From positions 1 through 7,065 of the forward strand of contig MKSH01000137.1 of NCBI GenBank assembly GCA_001898095.1: 7,065 bases of DNA, given 5' to 3'. The position numbers and the translations under genes are program-made. The DNA comes from Solirubrobacterales bacterium 70-9. Its GTDB lineage: Bacteria > Actinomycetota > Thermoleophilia > Solirubrobacterales > 70-9. Under the pieces are notes generated by a model. That model was not told the origin of the DNA and ran no database searches. It saw only the letters and a program-made list of their open reading frames with translations. Below are positions 1 to 6,058 of this stretch, in pieces. How positions within the stretch are numbered: position 1 is the first letter of the stretch; every line of letters begins with the position of its first letter.

Positions 1-88
1 CCTGATCGTGATCGGCGTCGCGCTGGACACGGTCAAGCAGTTGGAGGCGCAGCTGATGATGCGCAACTACGAGGGTTTTCTTAAATAG
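1..88 (+). CDS. secY: Protein translocase subunit SecY, C-terminal end (partial)
   Basis: The window opens inside a frame that ends at TAG 86-88. The 28 visible residues start LIVIGVALDTVKQLEAQLMM and finish RNYEGFLK. This is the typical SecY tail: the end of the last membrane helix, then VALDT and a short cytosolic tail with a Q-L-x-x-x-R-x-Y-E-G-F pattern. SecY forms the membrane channel of the Sec export pathway. Its place directly before adk and map is the standard spc-operon order and supports the call. Only the 3' end is present, so nothing can be said about the rest of the protein. Confidence 0.93.
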   Translation, partial: LIVIGVALDTVKQLEAQLMMRNYEGFLK

Positions 89-339
89 ACCTCGGGCGCG
101 GCCGCTGCAAACCGGCGCATCTCGGGGTCTTCAGTCGTTCGGATCGGGTCACGCACCGGTAGTGCGCTCCCCTCACCTCACTCCCTGCATCCCCCGACCT
201 GCTTGGTTCCAGCCCGAGTTTGAGAGAGGAGGGGGTCAGGACTCCCTCCCTCGCCGGCCCATCAGCTGAAGCTCTCCTTTTGGTCTGATCCCCAATAGCG
301 GCGCCCCGGTAGTTGCGCTCTTTCAAATAGGCTCCCGGG
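89..339. other. Long secY-adk intergenic leader with an imperfect direct repeat
   Basis: These 251 nt carry no convincing gene. In many genomes secY and adk overlap or nearly touch, so the gap is long. An imperfect direct repeat is present: 153-169 (GCACCGGTAGTGCGCTC) recurs at 303-320 with one substitution and one inserted T. The second copy ends 19 nt before the adk start. The middle (about 165-255) alternates C/T-rich and G/A-rich tracts that could fold only imperfectly. I see no clear -35/-10 pair. The region may hold a processing site, a weak terminator or an adk promoter, but the sequence does not decide between these. Confidence 0.5.
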
Positions 340-1002
340 ATGAGTGAGCTGAATCTTGTCCTGCTCGGCCCTCCTGGCTCCGGTAAGGGGACTCAGGGCG
401 AGCGCCTGAACGACGACCTGCGCCTGCCGTACTACGCGACCGGCGACATCCTCCGCGGCGCCGTCCGCGACGAAACCGAGCTGGGGAAGAGTGCCAAAGC
501 CTTCATGGACGCCGGCGACCTCGTCCCCGACGAGGTGATCGTCGGCGTGATCGCCGAGCGGATCGACTCCGAGGAGGCTCGCGACGGCTTCATCCTCGAC
601 GGCTTCCCGCGCACCACGCCGCAGGCGGAGGCGCTCGACGCGAAGCTCGCCGAGCTGGGGCGGGAGGTGACCACGGTGCTGCTGATCGACGTCTCCGACG
701 ACGAGGTCGTGCGCCGGCTCGGGGGTCGCCGCACGTGCGAGGCAGAGGGCCACGTCTACCACGTCGAGTTCAACCCGCCGAAGCAGGAGGGCGTCTGCGA
801 CATCGACGGCTCGCCGCTGATCGTGCGCGACGACGACAAGCCCGAGGTGATCCGCAAGCGGCTCGCCACCTACCACGAGAAGACCGAGCCGCTCGTCTCC
901 TACTACGACGGCAAGGGCATCCTGCGCCGGGTCGACGGGGCCCGCGATCCCGCCGAGGTCACCGAGGAGCTGCGCGGCATCCTCGACGCGGCCCGCTCGT
1001 AG
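340..1002 (+). CDS. adk: Adenylate kinase
   Basis: 220-residue cytosolic adenylate kinase that interconverts ATP + AMP and 2 ADP. The P-loop GPPGSGKGTQ is at residues 10-19, the AMP-binding stretch ATGDILRG at 33-40, and DGFPRT at 87-92. The long LID form is present, with GGRRTC at 128-133, YHVEFNPPK at 140-148 and RDDD at 163-166. LID positions that bind zinc in Gram-positive enzymes read C133, E136, C153, D156: two cysteines are kept and the other two ligands are acidic. The ATG is fixed by an in-frame TAG at 328-330, only 12 nt upstream. No good Shine-Dalgarno lies before it (331-339 is GCTCCCGGG). It is followed by map after 29 nt, so the two are probably co-transcribed. The family call is secure. 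Confidence 0.97.
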   Translation: MSELNLVLLGPPGSGKGTQGERLNDDLRLPYYATGDILRGAVRDETELGKSAKAFMDAGDLVPDEVIVGVIAERIDSEEARDGFILDGFPRTTPQAEALDAKLAELGREVTTVLLIDVSDDEVVRRLGGRRTCEAEGHVYHVEFNPPKQEGVCDIDGSPLIVRDDDKPEVIRKRLATYHEKTEPLVSYYDGKGILRRVDGARDPAEVTEELRGILDAARS

Positions 1003-1031
1003 CGGCGCCGCGCTCTCTAACGTACGCCGAG

Positions 1032-1790
1032 ATGATCATCCGCAAGACCCCCGAGCAGGTGGACATGATGGCCGCCGCCGGCGACATCCTCGTCCGCACG
1101 ATCAAGGTCCTGAAATCGAAGGCGCGGCCGGGGATCACGACGCTGGAACTGGACGAAGCGGCGGAGAAGTTCATCCGCTCGCAGGGCGCCGTGCCCTCGT
1201 TCAAAGGCTATCGGGGCTTCCCCGGGTCGATCTGCGCGTCCCCCAACTCGATGGTCGTCCACGGGATCCCCGACGGCTACGAATGCAAGCGCGGCGACGT
1301 GCTGTCGATCGACGTCGGCGTGACCAAGGACGGCTGGGTCGCCGACGCCGCGGTGACGGTGCCGATCGGGCCGATCTCCACCGACGCCAAGCGGCTGCTC
1401 GAGGTGACCAAGAACTCGCTCTTCGACGGGATCGAGCAGATGGTCCCCGGCAACCACCTCGGCGACGTCTCCAGCGCGATCCAGCGCTCGGTCGAGTCGA
1501 ACGGGCTCTCCGTGATCCGCACCCTGGTCGGCCACGGGATCGGCCGCGAGATGCACGAGGAGCCGCAGGTGCCGAACTTCGGCGAGCCCGGCCGCGGGCC
1601 GCTATTGGAGGAGGGGACGGTGCTGGCGATCGAGCCGATGGTCAACGCCGGCGGCCCGCTGGTGCGGATGGGCGACGACGGCTGGTCGGTCTTCTCCGAG
1701 GACGGCAGCCTCGCGGCGCATTTCGAGTTCACCGTCGCGGTGACGCCCGACGGGCCGCGCATCCTTACTCCTTGGCACGAGGCTGAGTAG
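1032..1790 (+). CDS. map: Methionine aminopeptidase, type I
   Basis: 252-residue enzyme that removes the N-terminal methionine from new proteins in the cytosol. The sequence starts MIIRKTPEQVDMMAAAGDI, typical of bacterial type I MetAP without an N-terminal extension. All expected active-site residues can be placed: H77 (VVHGIP), metal ligands D94 (SIDVG), D105 (VADAA), H168 (GHGIG), E201 (IEPM) and E232 (HFEFTVAV), plus H175 in REMHEEP. The frame is open upstream into adk, but no ATG, GTG or TTG occurs between the adk stop and 1032, so ATG 1032 is chosen. The ribosome-binding site is weak (GCCGAG just before ATG). The gene lies 29 nt after adk. A strong hairpin begins 11 nt after its stop, which probably marks the end of the secY-adk-map transcript. 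Confidence 0.96.
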   Translation: MIIRKTPEQVDMMAAAGDILVRTIKVLKSKARPGITTLELDEAAEKFIRSQGAVPSFKGYRGFPGSICASPNSMVVHGIPDGYECKRGDVLSIDVGVTKDGWVADAAVTVPIGPISTDAKRLLEVTKNSLFDGIEQMVPGNHLGDVSSAIQRSVESNGLSVIRTLVGHGIGREMHEEPQVPNFGEPGRGPLLEEGTVLAIEPMVNAGGPLVRMGDDGWSVFSEDGSLAAHFEFTVAVTPDGPRILTPWHEAE

Positions 1791-1801
1791 GGGCGGTGGG
1801 G

Positions 1802-1868
1802 GAGGGGACCCGATGGACCCTTCACTCACAACAGCGGGAGGTTCGCTCAGGGTCCATCGGGTCCCCTC
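1802..1868 (+). repeat. Type A hairpin element, copy 1 (possible map terminator)
   Basis: A perfect inverted repeat with arms 1802-1820 and 1850-1868 (19 bp; T1821-A1849 adds one more pair) closes a 27-nt loop at 1822-1848. The loop contains CTCACAACAGCGGGAGGTTC. Almost the same loop and inner stem recur in reverse orientation at 2008-2075. The element starts 11 nt after the map stop, as expected for a 3'-end structure. No U-tract follows, so if it terminates transcription it is not a classical intrinsic terminator. It could equally be a mobile extragenic palindrome. Confidence 0.85.
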
Positions 1869-2007
1869 TCACAGGCGCTCGCGTCGGTTCGGGGTAGGCG
1901 CGGCCGTCGTTCTTTTGTCGAAAGCTGCCTGACCCTGGACCCGCGCCCGCTGTGGCTGCCCTCTTTTCCCAGCGCCGGACGGAGCCTCCCGGGTCCCGAA
2001 GCGTGAA

Positions 2008-2075
2008 GGCGGCTCGGGGGGACCCCTGAACGAACCTCCCCGCTGTTGTGAGAGAAGGGGTCCCCCCGAGCCGCC
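2008..2075 (-). repeat. Type A hairpin element, copy 2 (inverted)
   Basis: Perfect 20-bp arms at 2008-2027 and 2056-2075 close a 28-nt loop (2028-2055). On the - strand the loop has the same core as copy 1, with one extra G: 2031-2052 is the reverse complement of 1825-1845 apart from that base. The inner stems match too, this copy having one extra C paired with one extra G. The outer halves of the stems differ between the copies. It lies 49 nt upstream of the acylase -35 box. On the - strand it has no gene ending just before it, unlike the other three large hairpins. Confidence 0.85.
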
Positions 2076-2124
2076 CCAAGCCCTCAAGAGTCCCCCGCGG
2101 AGGCCCCCCAGCCGGCCGGCCAGT

Positions 2125-2153
2125 TTGCTTGGGTCCGGCCGCGGGCATATATT
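2125..2153 (+). promoter_or_regulatory. Candidate sigma70-type promoter of the acylase gene
   Basis: TTGCTT (2125-2130) and TATATT (2148-2153) are separated by exactly 17 nt, a good match to a housekeeping promoter, in an otherwise very GC-rich stretch. Transcription would start near 2160 and give a leader of about 40 nt that contains the ribosome-binding site. The promoter lies just downstream of the second type A hairpin, so the acylase is probably transcribed separately from map. The call rests on sequence match only. Confidence 0.6.
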
Positions 2154-2201
2154 TCTCGGGCGGCTCGGGAGGCTGCCAGGGAACTTTTGGAGGAGGAGAT
2201 T

Positions 2202-4895
2202 TTGGGTCGTTCGCTGCGAGCTTTCCTGTCCGTGTCCGCCTGCCTGCTCGTCGCCGCGGTCGGCGCCGGTCCAGCCGCCGCCGACAACGCGGTGCAGCCC
2301 TACGGGGCCAACGATGCGGGCGGCTTCCGCAACGTGCTCCCCCCGGGGGAGAACGGGCTCGACAGCCTGCCCCAGGTGCTTGCCTTCAAAGCGTCGAAAA
2401 CGATGCCGCCGCACTACGCCGACCAGCAGCCGCTGTACGAAAACCTGCTCTACGGGGCGCCGACGCTGACCGACGAACAGATCCCGAACTACTTCAAGGA
2501 CGCGACCTTCGGGGTGCCCGCGGGCGAAATCGAATCGCAGATCGAACCGCGGCCGGGGACGACGATCATCCGCGACAAGGCCTACGGGGTGCCGCACATC
2601 TACGGCGAAACGCGCGCCGACACGATGTTCGGGGCAGGCTACGCGGGGGCGAACGACCGGCTCTTCCTGATGGACGTGCTGCGCCACACCGGCCGCGCCG
2701 AACTGGCCTCCTTCCTCGGCGGCTCGAACGCCGCCGCCGACGCGAGCCAATGGGGCTTCGCGCCCTACACCGAAGCCGATCTCGAAGAGCAGATCAAGGA
2801 GATGGGCACCGAACACGGCGCCGCCGGCAAACAGGCGGTCGAAGACCTGGACGCCTACGTCGAAGGGATCAACGCCTACATCGGCGCCGCCAACCTCGAC
2901 TCGAAACTGAAACCGGCCGAGTACTCCTTCATCAACAAACCGATGGAACCGTGGAAACCGACCGACATCATCGCGATCGCCTCGCTGATCGGCGGCATCT
3001 TCGGCAAGGGCGGCGGCAACGAGCTGAACTCGGCGCTGACGATGGAGGCGATGGTCGAACGGATGGGCGAAAAGGCCGGCAAGAAGGCCTGGGAAGGGTT
3101 CCGTTCGAAGAACGACCCGGAAGCGCCGACGACGATCTCGAAGCCCTACCCGTATGAGACGCGGAGCGCCTTCGCCAAGAAGGGCCTGGCGCTGCCGGAA
3201 GGCGGCGCCTTCGAAACACCGATCGCCTCGGGCTCCTCGATCGACGCCGACACCGGGACCACTCCCGGCCTGAACACGATCGGCGGCCGGCTCACCCGCG
3301 GGCTCGAAGAAGCGGGGCACGCCTCGAACTGGGAGCTCGTCTCGAAGAAGAACTCGGCCGACGGGCACCCGATCGCGGTGATGGGCCCGCAGGTCGGTTA
3401 CTACGTGCCGCAGATCCTGATGGAGGAGGACCTGCACGGCCCGGGGATCGACGCCCGCGGCGCCGCCTTCCCAGGGGTCAACCTCTACGTCGAGCTCGGC
3501 CACGGCCGCGACTACGCCTGGAGCGCGACCACGGCGACCTCCGACAACGTCGACACCTTCGCCGAGGTCCTCTGCAAGGACCGCTTCCACTACCTCTACA
3601 AGGGCAAGTGCCTGGCGATGGAAAAGCTCTCCAAGACCGAGAGCTGGGTGCCGAACACGATCGACCAGACCCCGGCGGGGTCGCAGACGCTGACCGCCTA
3701 CCGGACCGTGCATGGGATCGTCTTCGCCCGCGGCAAGGCGGACGGCAAGAAAGTCGCCTTCGTCCACGCGCGGAGCACCTACTTCCACGAGGCCGATTCG
3801 GTGATCGGCTTCGGGCAGCTGAACGAACCGGGAGTGGTGACCGGGGTGAAGGGGTTCAAGAAAGCGATCTCGAACATCAACTTCCTCTTCAACTGGTCCT
3901 ACATCGACGCCAACCACATCGCCTACGCGCTGTCGGGGGCGATGCCGCAGCGGGCGCGGGGGACCTCGCCCGACTTCCCGATCCTGGGCACCGGCCAGTA
4001 CGACTGGCAGGGCTACAACCCGAAGACGCACGACGCCGAATGGCTGCCGTTCAGCAAACACCCGCAGGCGGTCGACCCCGACTTCCTGGTCAGCTGGAAC
4101 AACAAGCAGGCACCGGAATGGGCGGCGGCCGACGACAAGTACGACTATGGCTCGATCTTCCGCTCGCAGATGATCGAAGACCACATCAAACAAGACCTGA
4201 AGGGCAAGGCGAAGATGACGATCGCCCAGCTGGTCCAGGCGATGGAGGAACCGGCGACCGAGGACCTGCGCGCCGACAAGGTGCTGCCGCTGCTGGTGAA
4301 GGCGATCGGCAAGCCGAAATCGAGCGCCGTGCGCAAGGCCCTGAACGAGCTGAAGACCTGGCGCTCCCACGGCTCACATCGCCGTGACATGGACCGCAAC
4401 GGCGAAGACGAAGAAACGCCGGCGATCGAGCTGATGGACGCCTGGTGGCCGAAGCTCCTCGAAGCCGAGTTCAAGCCGACCCTCGGCGCGAAGGCCTACG
4501 AACGCCTCGAAGGGATGCTCGAAACGGGCAGCTACACCGGCGGCTCGCCGCAGGAACCGAATTTCGACGACGGCTGGTGGAGCTACGTCTCGAAGGACCT
4601 GCGCGACATCTACGGCCCGAAGCCGCAGGCTCCCTGGAGCCGCGGCTACTGCGGCGGCGGCTCGAAGACCAAGTGCGCCCAGGTGCTCGAAAAGAGCCTC
4701 AAGGAAGCGATGAAGACGACGCCCGCGGAACTGTACGGCGGCGGCGACGGAGCCTGCGCCGCCAATCCGCAGCCGTCCTGCTTCGACGCCAACCGACCCT
4801 CGGAAACGAGCGGCATCGCCCTGGGCGCGTTCCCGTTCCAGAATCGGCCGACCTTCCAGCAGGTGGTGACGCCGACGGTGAAGTTGGGGAGGTAG
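2202..4895 (+). CDS. Secreted penicillin acylase family protein (Ntn hydrolase)
   Basis: 897-residue precursor of the penicillin amidase family, which hydrolyses amide bonds of acylated small molecules (beta-lactams, acyl-homoserine lactones or related amides). TTG 2202 is chosen as start because GGAGGAGGAG (2189-2198) precedes it closely; a TTG at 2187 would lie before that site. Residues 1-27 form a signal peptide (RSLR, then a hydrophobic core, AAA|D). The alpha part has R124-D125, GVPHIYG from 129 and N151-D152-R153. The predicted autocatalytic cut precedes S375 (HA|SNW), the beta-chain nucleophile. MGPQVGYYVP at 394-403 and N564 (FNWSYIDAN) match oxyanion-hole regions of penicillin G acylase. 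The C-terminus has the family ending NRPTFQQVV (881-889). Six mature cysteines fall in three close pairs (458/470, 817/825, 852/860), consistent with disulfides in an exported protein. The substrate cannot be read from the sequence. Confidence 0.9.
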   Translation: MGRSLRAFLSVSACLLVAAVGAGPAAADNAVQPYGANDAGGFRNVLPPGENGLDSLPQVLAFKASKTMPPHYADQQPLYENLLYGAPTLTDEQIPNYFKDATFGVPAGEIESQIEPRPGTTIIRDKAYGVPHIYGETRADTMFGAGYAGANDRLFLMDVLRHTGRAELASFLGGSNAAADASQWGFAPYTEADLEEQIKEMGTEHGAAGKQAVEDLDAYVEGINAYIGAANLDSKLKPAEYSFINKPMEPWKPTDIIAIASLIGGIFGKGGGNELNSALTMEAMVERMGEKAGKKAWEGFRSKNDPEAPTTISKPYPYETRSAFAKKGLALPEGGAFETPIASGSSIDADTGTTPGLNTIGGRLTRGLEEAGHASNWELVSKKNSADGHPIAVMGPQVGYYVPQILMEEDLHGPGIDARGAAFPGVNLYVELGHGRDYAWSATTATSDNVDTFAEVLCKDRFHYLYKGKCLAMEKLSKTESWVPNTIDQTPAGSQTLTAYRTVHGIVFARGKADGKKVAFVHARSTYFHEADSVIGFGQLNEPGVVTGVKGFKKAISNINFLFNWSYIDANHIAYALSGAMPQRARGTSPDFPILGTGQYDWQGYNPKTHDAEWLPFSKHPQAVDPDFLVSWNNKQAPEWAAADDKYDYGSIFRSQMIEDHIKQDLKGKAKMTIAQLVQAMEEPATEDLRADKVLPLLVKAIGKPKSSAVRKALNELKTWRSHGSHRRDMDRNGEDEETPAIELMDAWWPKLLEAEFKPTLGAKAYERLEGMLETGSYTGGSPQEPNFDDGWWSYVSKDLRDIYGPKPQAPWSRGYCGGGSKTKCAQVLEKSLKEAMKTTPAELYGGGDGACAANPQPSCFDANRPSETSGIALGAFPFQNRPTFQQVVTPTVKLGR

Positions 4896-4923
4896 GGCCG
4901 GGCCTCGCAAGGGACGCACGAGG

Positions 4924-4983
4924 GACCCGGCCCTCTCGTAGACGGTCCGGGCAGGCTGTGACCGCCTACGAGAGGGCCGGGTC
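4924..4983 (+). repeat. Type B hairpin element, copy 1 (possible acylase terminator)
   Basis: Perfect 18-bp arms at 4924-4941 and 4966-4983, then an A/C mismatch and four more pairs (4943-4946 with 4961-4964), close a 14-nt loop CCGGGCAGGCTGTG (4947-4960). The identical 14-nt loop occurs on the opposite strand at 5257-5270, also capping a long stem. The hairpin begins 28 nt after the acylase stop, in the position of a 3'-end structure. No U-tract follows it. Confidence 0.85.
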
Positions 4984-5109
4984 ACGGGGAGAGAGGCGTG
5001 GGTGCGCGTCCCGTGCGGGTCGCGGCGGAGATCCGCGACGAAGGTGTCGGCAACGTCACGTTTCCACCGGGAAGACATCACGAACGCAGCCTTCCGTGAC
5101 AGACCCAAT

Positions 5110-5158
5110 GTTGATGGGCCGAAAAGCGCTCTATATCAGCGCTTTTCGGCCCATCAAC
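5110..5158. terminator. Perfect 21-bp hairpin, possible bidirectional terminator
   Basis: Arms 5110-5130 and 5138-5158 are perfectly complementary and enclose a 7-nt A/T-rich loop (CTATATC). CCCA (5104-5107) and TGGG (5160-5163) can extend the stem across a small internal loop. The inner part reads AAAAGCGCT-loop-AGCGCTTTT, so each strand has a short GC stem followed by four Ts, a bidirectional terminator pattern. It lies between two convergent genes. The loop and stem are unrelated to the type A and type B elements. It could instead be a protein-binding palindrome or a mobile-element remnant. Confidence 0.5.
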
Positions 5159-5236
5159 CTGGGGGCGTTGTGGAGGTGTGACGTCTCCTCCCGCAAGGGC
5201 ACGGTCCCTGCGCACTTCCCCCCGAAAGCCTCACGT

Positions 5237-5290
5237 CCTGGGCGTCTCGTGGCGGCCACAGCCTGCCCGGGCCGCCACGAGACGCCCAGG
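5237..5290 (-). repeat. Type B hairpin element, copy 2 (possible methyltransferase terminator)
   Basis: Perfect arms at 5237-5256 and 5271-5290 (20 bp; C5257-G5270 could add one more) close the 14-nt loop which reads CCGGGCAGGCTGTG on the - strand (5257-5270). The element begins 34 nt after the methyltransferase stop, reading in that gene's direction, so both type B copies present the same loop at the 3' end of their gene. The inner stem resembles copy 1 (TCTCGTGGCGGC against TCTCGTAGACGGT), with compensating changes in the other arm. Confidence 0.85.
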
Positions 5291-5324
5291 CCGGCCGGAC
5301 CCCGGCCGCAGAGGCCCCGAACCC

Positions 5325-6002
5325 TCAGCGGTTTACGACGGCCAGCGCGAAGCCGTCGTGGCCCTTTACGCCTACCGTTTGGATCATCGTCGCGGTGACG
5401 CGGGGCTCGTCGGCGAGGTAGGCGAGGAAATCGCGCTGGGCGGCTGAGGCTTCGTCGGCGTCGGGGTCGACGAGGCCGCCTTGGCGGACCACGTTGTCGG
5501 CGAAGATCAGGCCGCCGGGGCGGGTGTGGTCGAGGGACCAGGAGAAGTAGGGCGCGGTGTTGACCTTGTCGGCGTCGATGAAGACGAAGTCGAAGGGCTC
5601 GACCGCCTCGGACTCGAGCAGGGGGAGGGTCTCGAGGGCGGCGCCGACGCGGAGGTCGACCTTGTCGGCGAATCCCGCCGCCTCGATGTTGGCCCAGGCG
5701 ACCTCGGCGTGATCGGGGTCGTACTCGAGCGTGATCAGGGTGCCGTCGTCAGGGAGGGTGCGGGCGAGGGCGATCGTGCTGTAGCCGGCGAGGGTGCCAA
5801 ACTCGAGGATCCGGCGGGCGCCGATTCCGCCGCAGAGGACGCTCAGCAGGCGCGCCTCGGCGGGGCTGACCTGGATCGCGGGCAGCCCGGCGGCAGCGGC
5901 GGCAGCGTTCGCCGCGTCGAGGGTGGGGTCGGGGCCGAGCAGCGTCGCCTGGACGAAGGCGTCGACGGCGTCGTAGGTATCCTGCTTCGGGCGCCTCGGC
6001 AT
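5325..6002 (-). CDS. Class I SAM-dependent O-methyltransferase (COMT/CCoAOMT type)
   Basis: 225-residue cytosolic methyltransferase of the family that includes catechol and caffeoyl-CoA O-methyltransferases (Methyltransf_3). It is expected to move a methyl group from S-adenosylmethionine to a catechol-like hydroxyl. The SAM-binding motif [10 protein letters not shown] is at 67-76 and an acidic residue for the SAM ribose is E93 (TLEYD). The divalent-metal residues expected in this family are D143 (FIDADK), D169 and N170 (ADNV); K146 matches the catalytic lysine. The frame is open to 6149, but ATG 6002 ([13 protein letters not shown]) is chosen because GGGAGGA lies just upstream on the - strand and the extra residues are not family-like. 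It is convergent with the acylase and divergent from rpmJ. The substrate is unknown. Confidence 0.92.
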   Translation of the reverse strand: MPRRPKQDTYDAVDAFVQATLLGPDPTLDAANAAAAAAGLPAIQVSPAEARLLSVLCGGIGARRILEFGTLAGYSTIALARTLPDDGTLITLEYDPDHAEVAWANIEAAGFADKVDLRVGAALETLPLLESEAVEPFDFVFIDADKVNTAPYFSWSLDHTRPGGLIFADNVVRQGGLVDPDADEASAAQRDFLAYLADEPRVTATMIQTVGVKGHDGFALAVVNR

Positions 6003-6028
6003 GCCCAGATCCTCCCAGGACGGGCCAG

Positions 6029-6058
6029 TTGCGGCCAGGTTCCGTCCCCTGCTATCTT
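6029..6058 (+). promoter_or_regulatory. Candidate promoter of the rpmJ-rpsM-rpsK-rpsD operon
   Basis: TTGCGG (6029-6034) and TATCTT (6053-6058) are 18 nt apart, an acceptable housekeeping promoter. The leader to rpmJ would be about 85 nt. A promoter is needed here because the gene upstream lies on the opposite strand. GGCCCAGTGGGCC (6067-6079), a 6-bp inverted repeat around one base, sits at the expected start of the transcript and could be an operator or a small hairpin. The methyltransferase promoter must lie in the same 146 nt on the other strand, but I see no clear -35/-10 pair for it. Confidence 0.5.

Larger units (their letters stand above)
1791..2201. other. 411-nt non-coding region between map and the acylase gene
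   Basis: No gene can be supported here. The region holds two large palindromic hairpins of one family in opposite orientation (1802-1868 and 2008-2075), a 139-nt spacer between them, a candidate promoter (2125-2153) and the ribosome-binding site of the acylase gene (2189-2198). In other genomes infA commonly lies at about this point in the gene order, and no IF-1-like frame is present. The spacer 1869-2007 shows no hairpin as strong as those beside it and no repeat copy. Confidence 0.7.
4896..5324. other. 429-nt non-coding region between convergent genes, rich in hairpins
   Basis: No gene can be supported between the stops of the acylase (+) and the methyltransferase (-). The region holds four inverted repeats: 4924-4983 and 5237-5290 (type B pair), 5110-5158 (a different perfect hairpin) and a small stem at 5019-5039 (GTCGCGG/CCGCGAC with a 7-nt loop). 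The remaining stretches 5040-5109 and 5159-5236 show nothing I can name. The region probably separates two converging transcripts. Confidence 0.7.

Noticed and set aside
262..876. Open frames on the - strand opposite adk
   Set aside because: They are antisense shadows of a confidently identified gene and show no domain or ribosome-binding site.
735..1031. N-terminal extension of map by 99 codons to an upstream ATG
   Set aside because: It lies almost wholly inside adk in another frame and translates to Arg/Pro/Gly-rich sequence unlike MetAP. ATG 1032 gives a standard type I N-terminus.
2202..2250. Lipoprotein signal in the acylase (VSAC at residues 11-14)
   Set aside because: The hydrophobic stretch continues well past this cysteine and ends with a good AAA|D signal peptidase I site, so a secreted protein is more likely than a lipoprotein.
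1869..4370. Open frame of 833 codons on the - strand opposite the acylase gene
   Set aside because: It is rich in Arg, Val, Gly and Asp repeats typical of the antisense of GC-rich coding DNA and has no recognisable domain. The + strand gene has clear family motifs along its length.
4984..5109. CRISPR-like or tandem-repeat array in the acylase-methyltransferase gap
   Set aside because: The hairpins here are of different sequence or single inverted pairs. There are no regularly spaced direct repeats.
1802..5290. Composite transposon with the acylase as cargo between the hairpin pairs
   Set aside because: The pairs on the two sides belong to different sequence families, no transposase or remnant is present, and I saw no target-site duplication.
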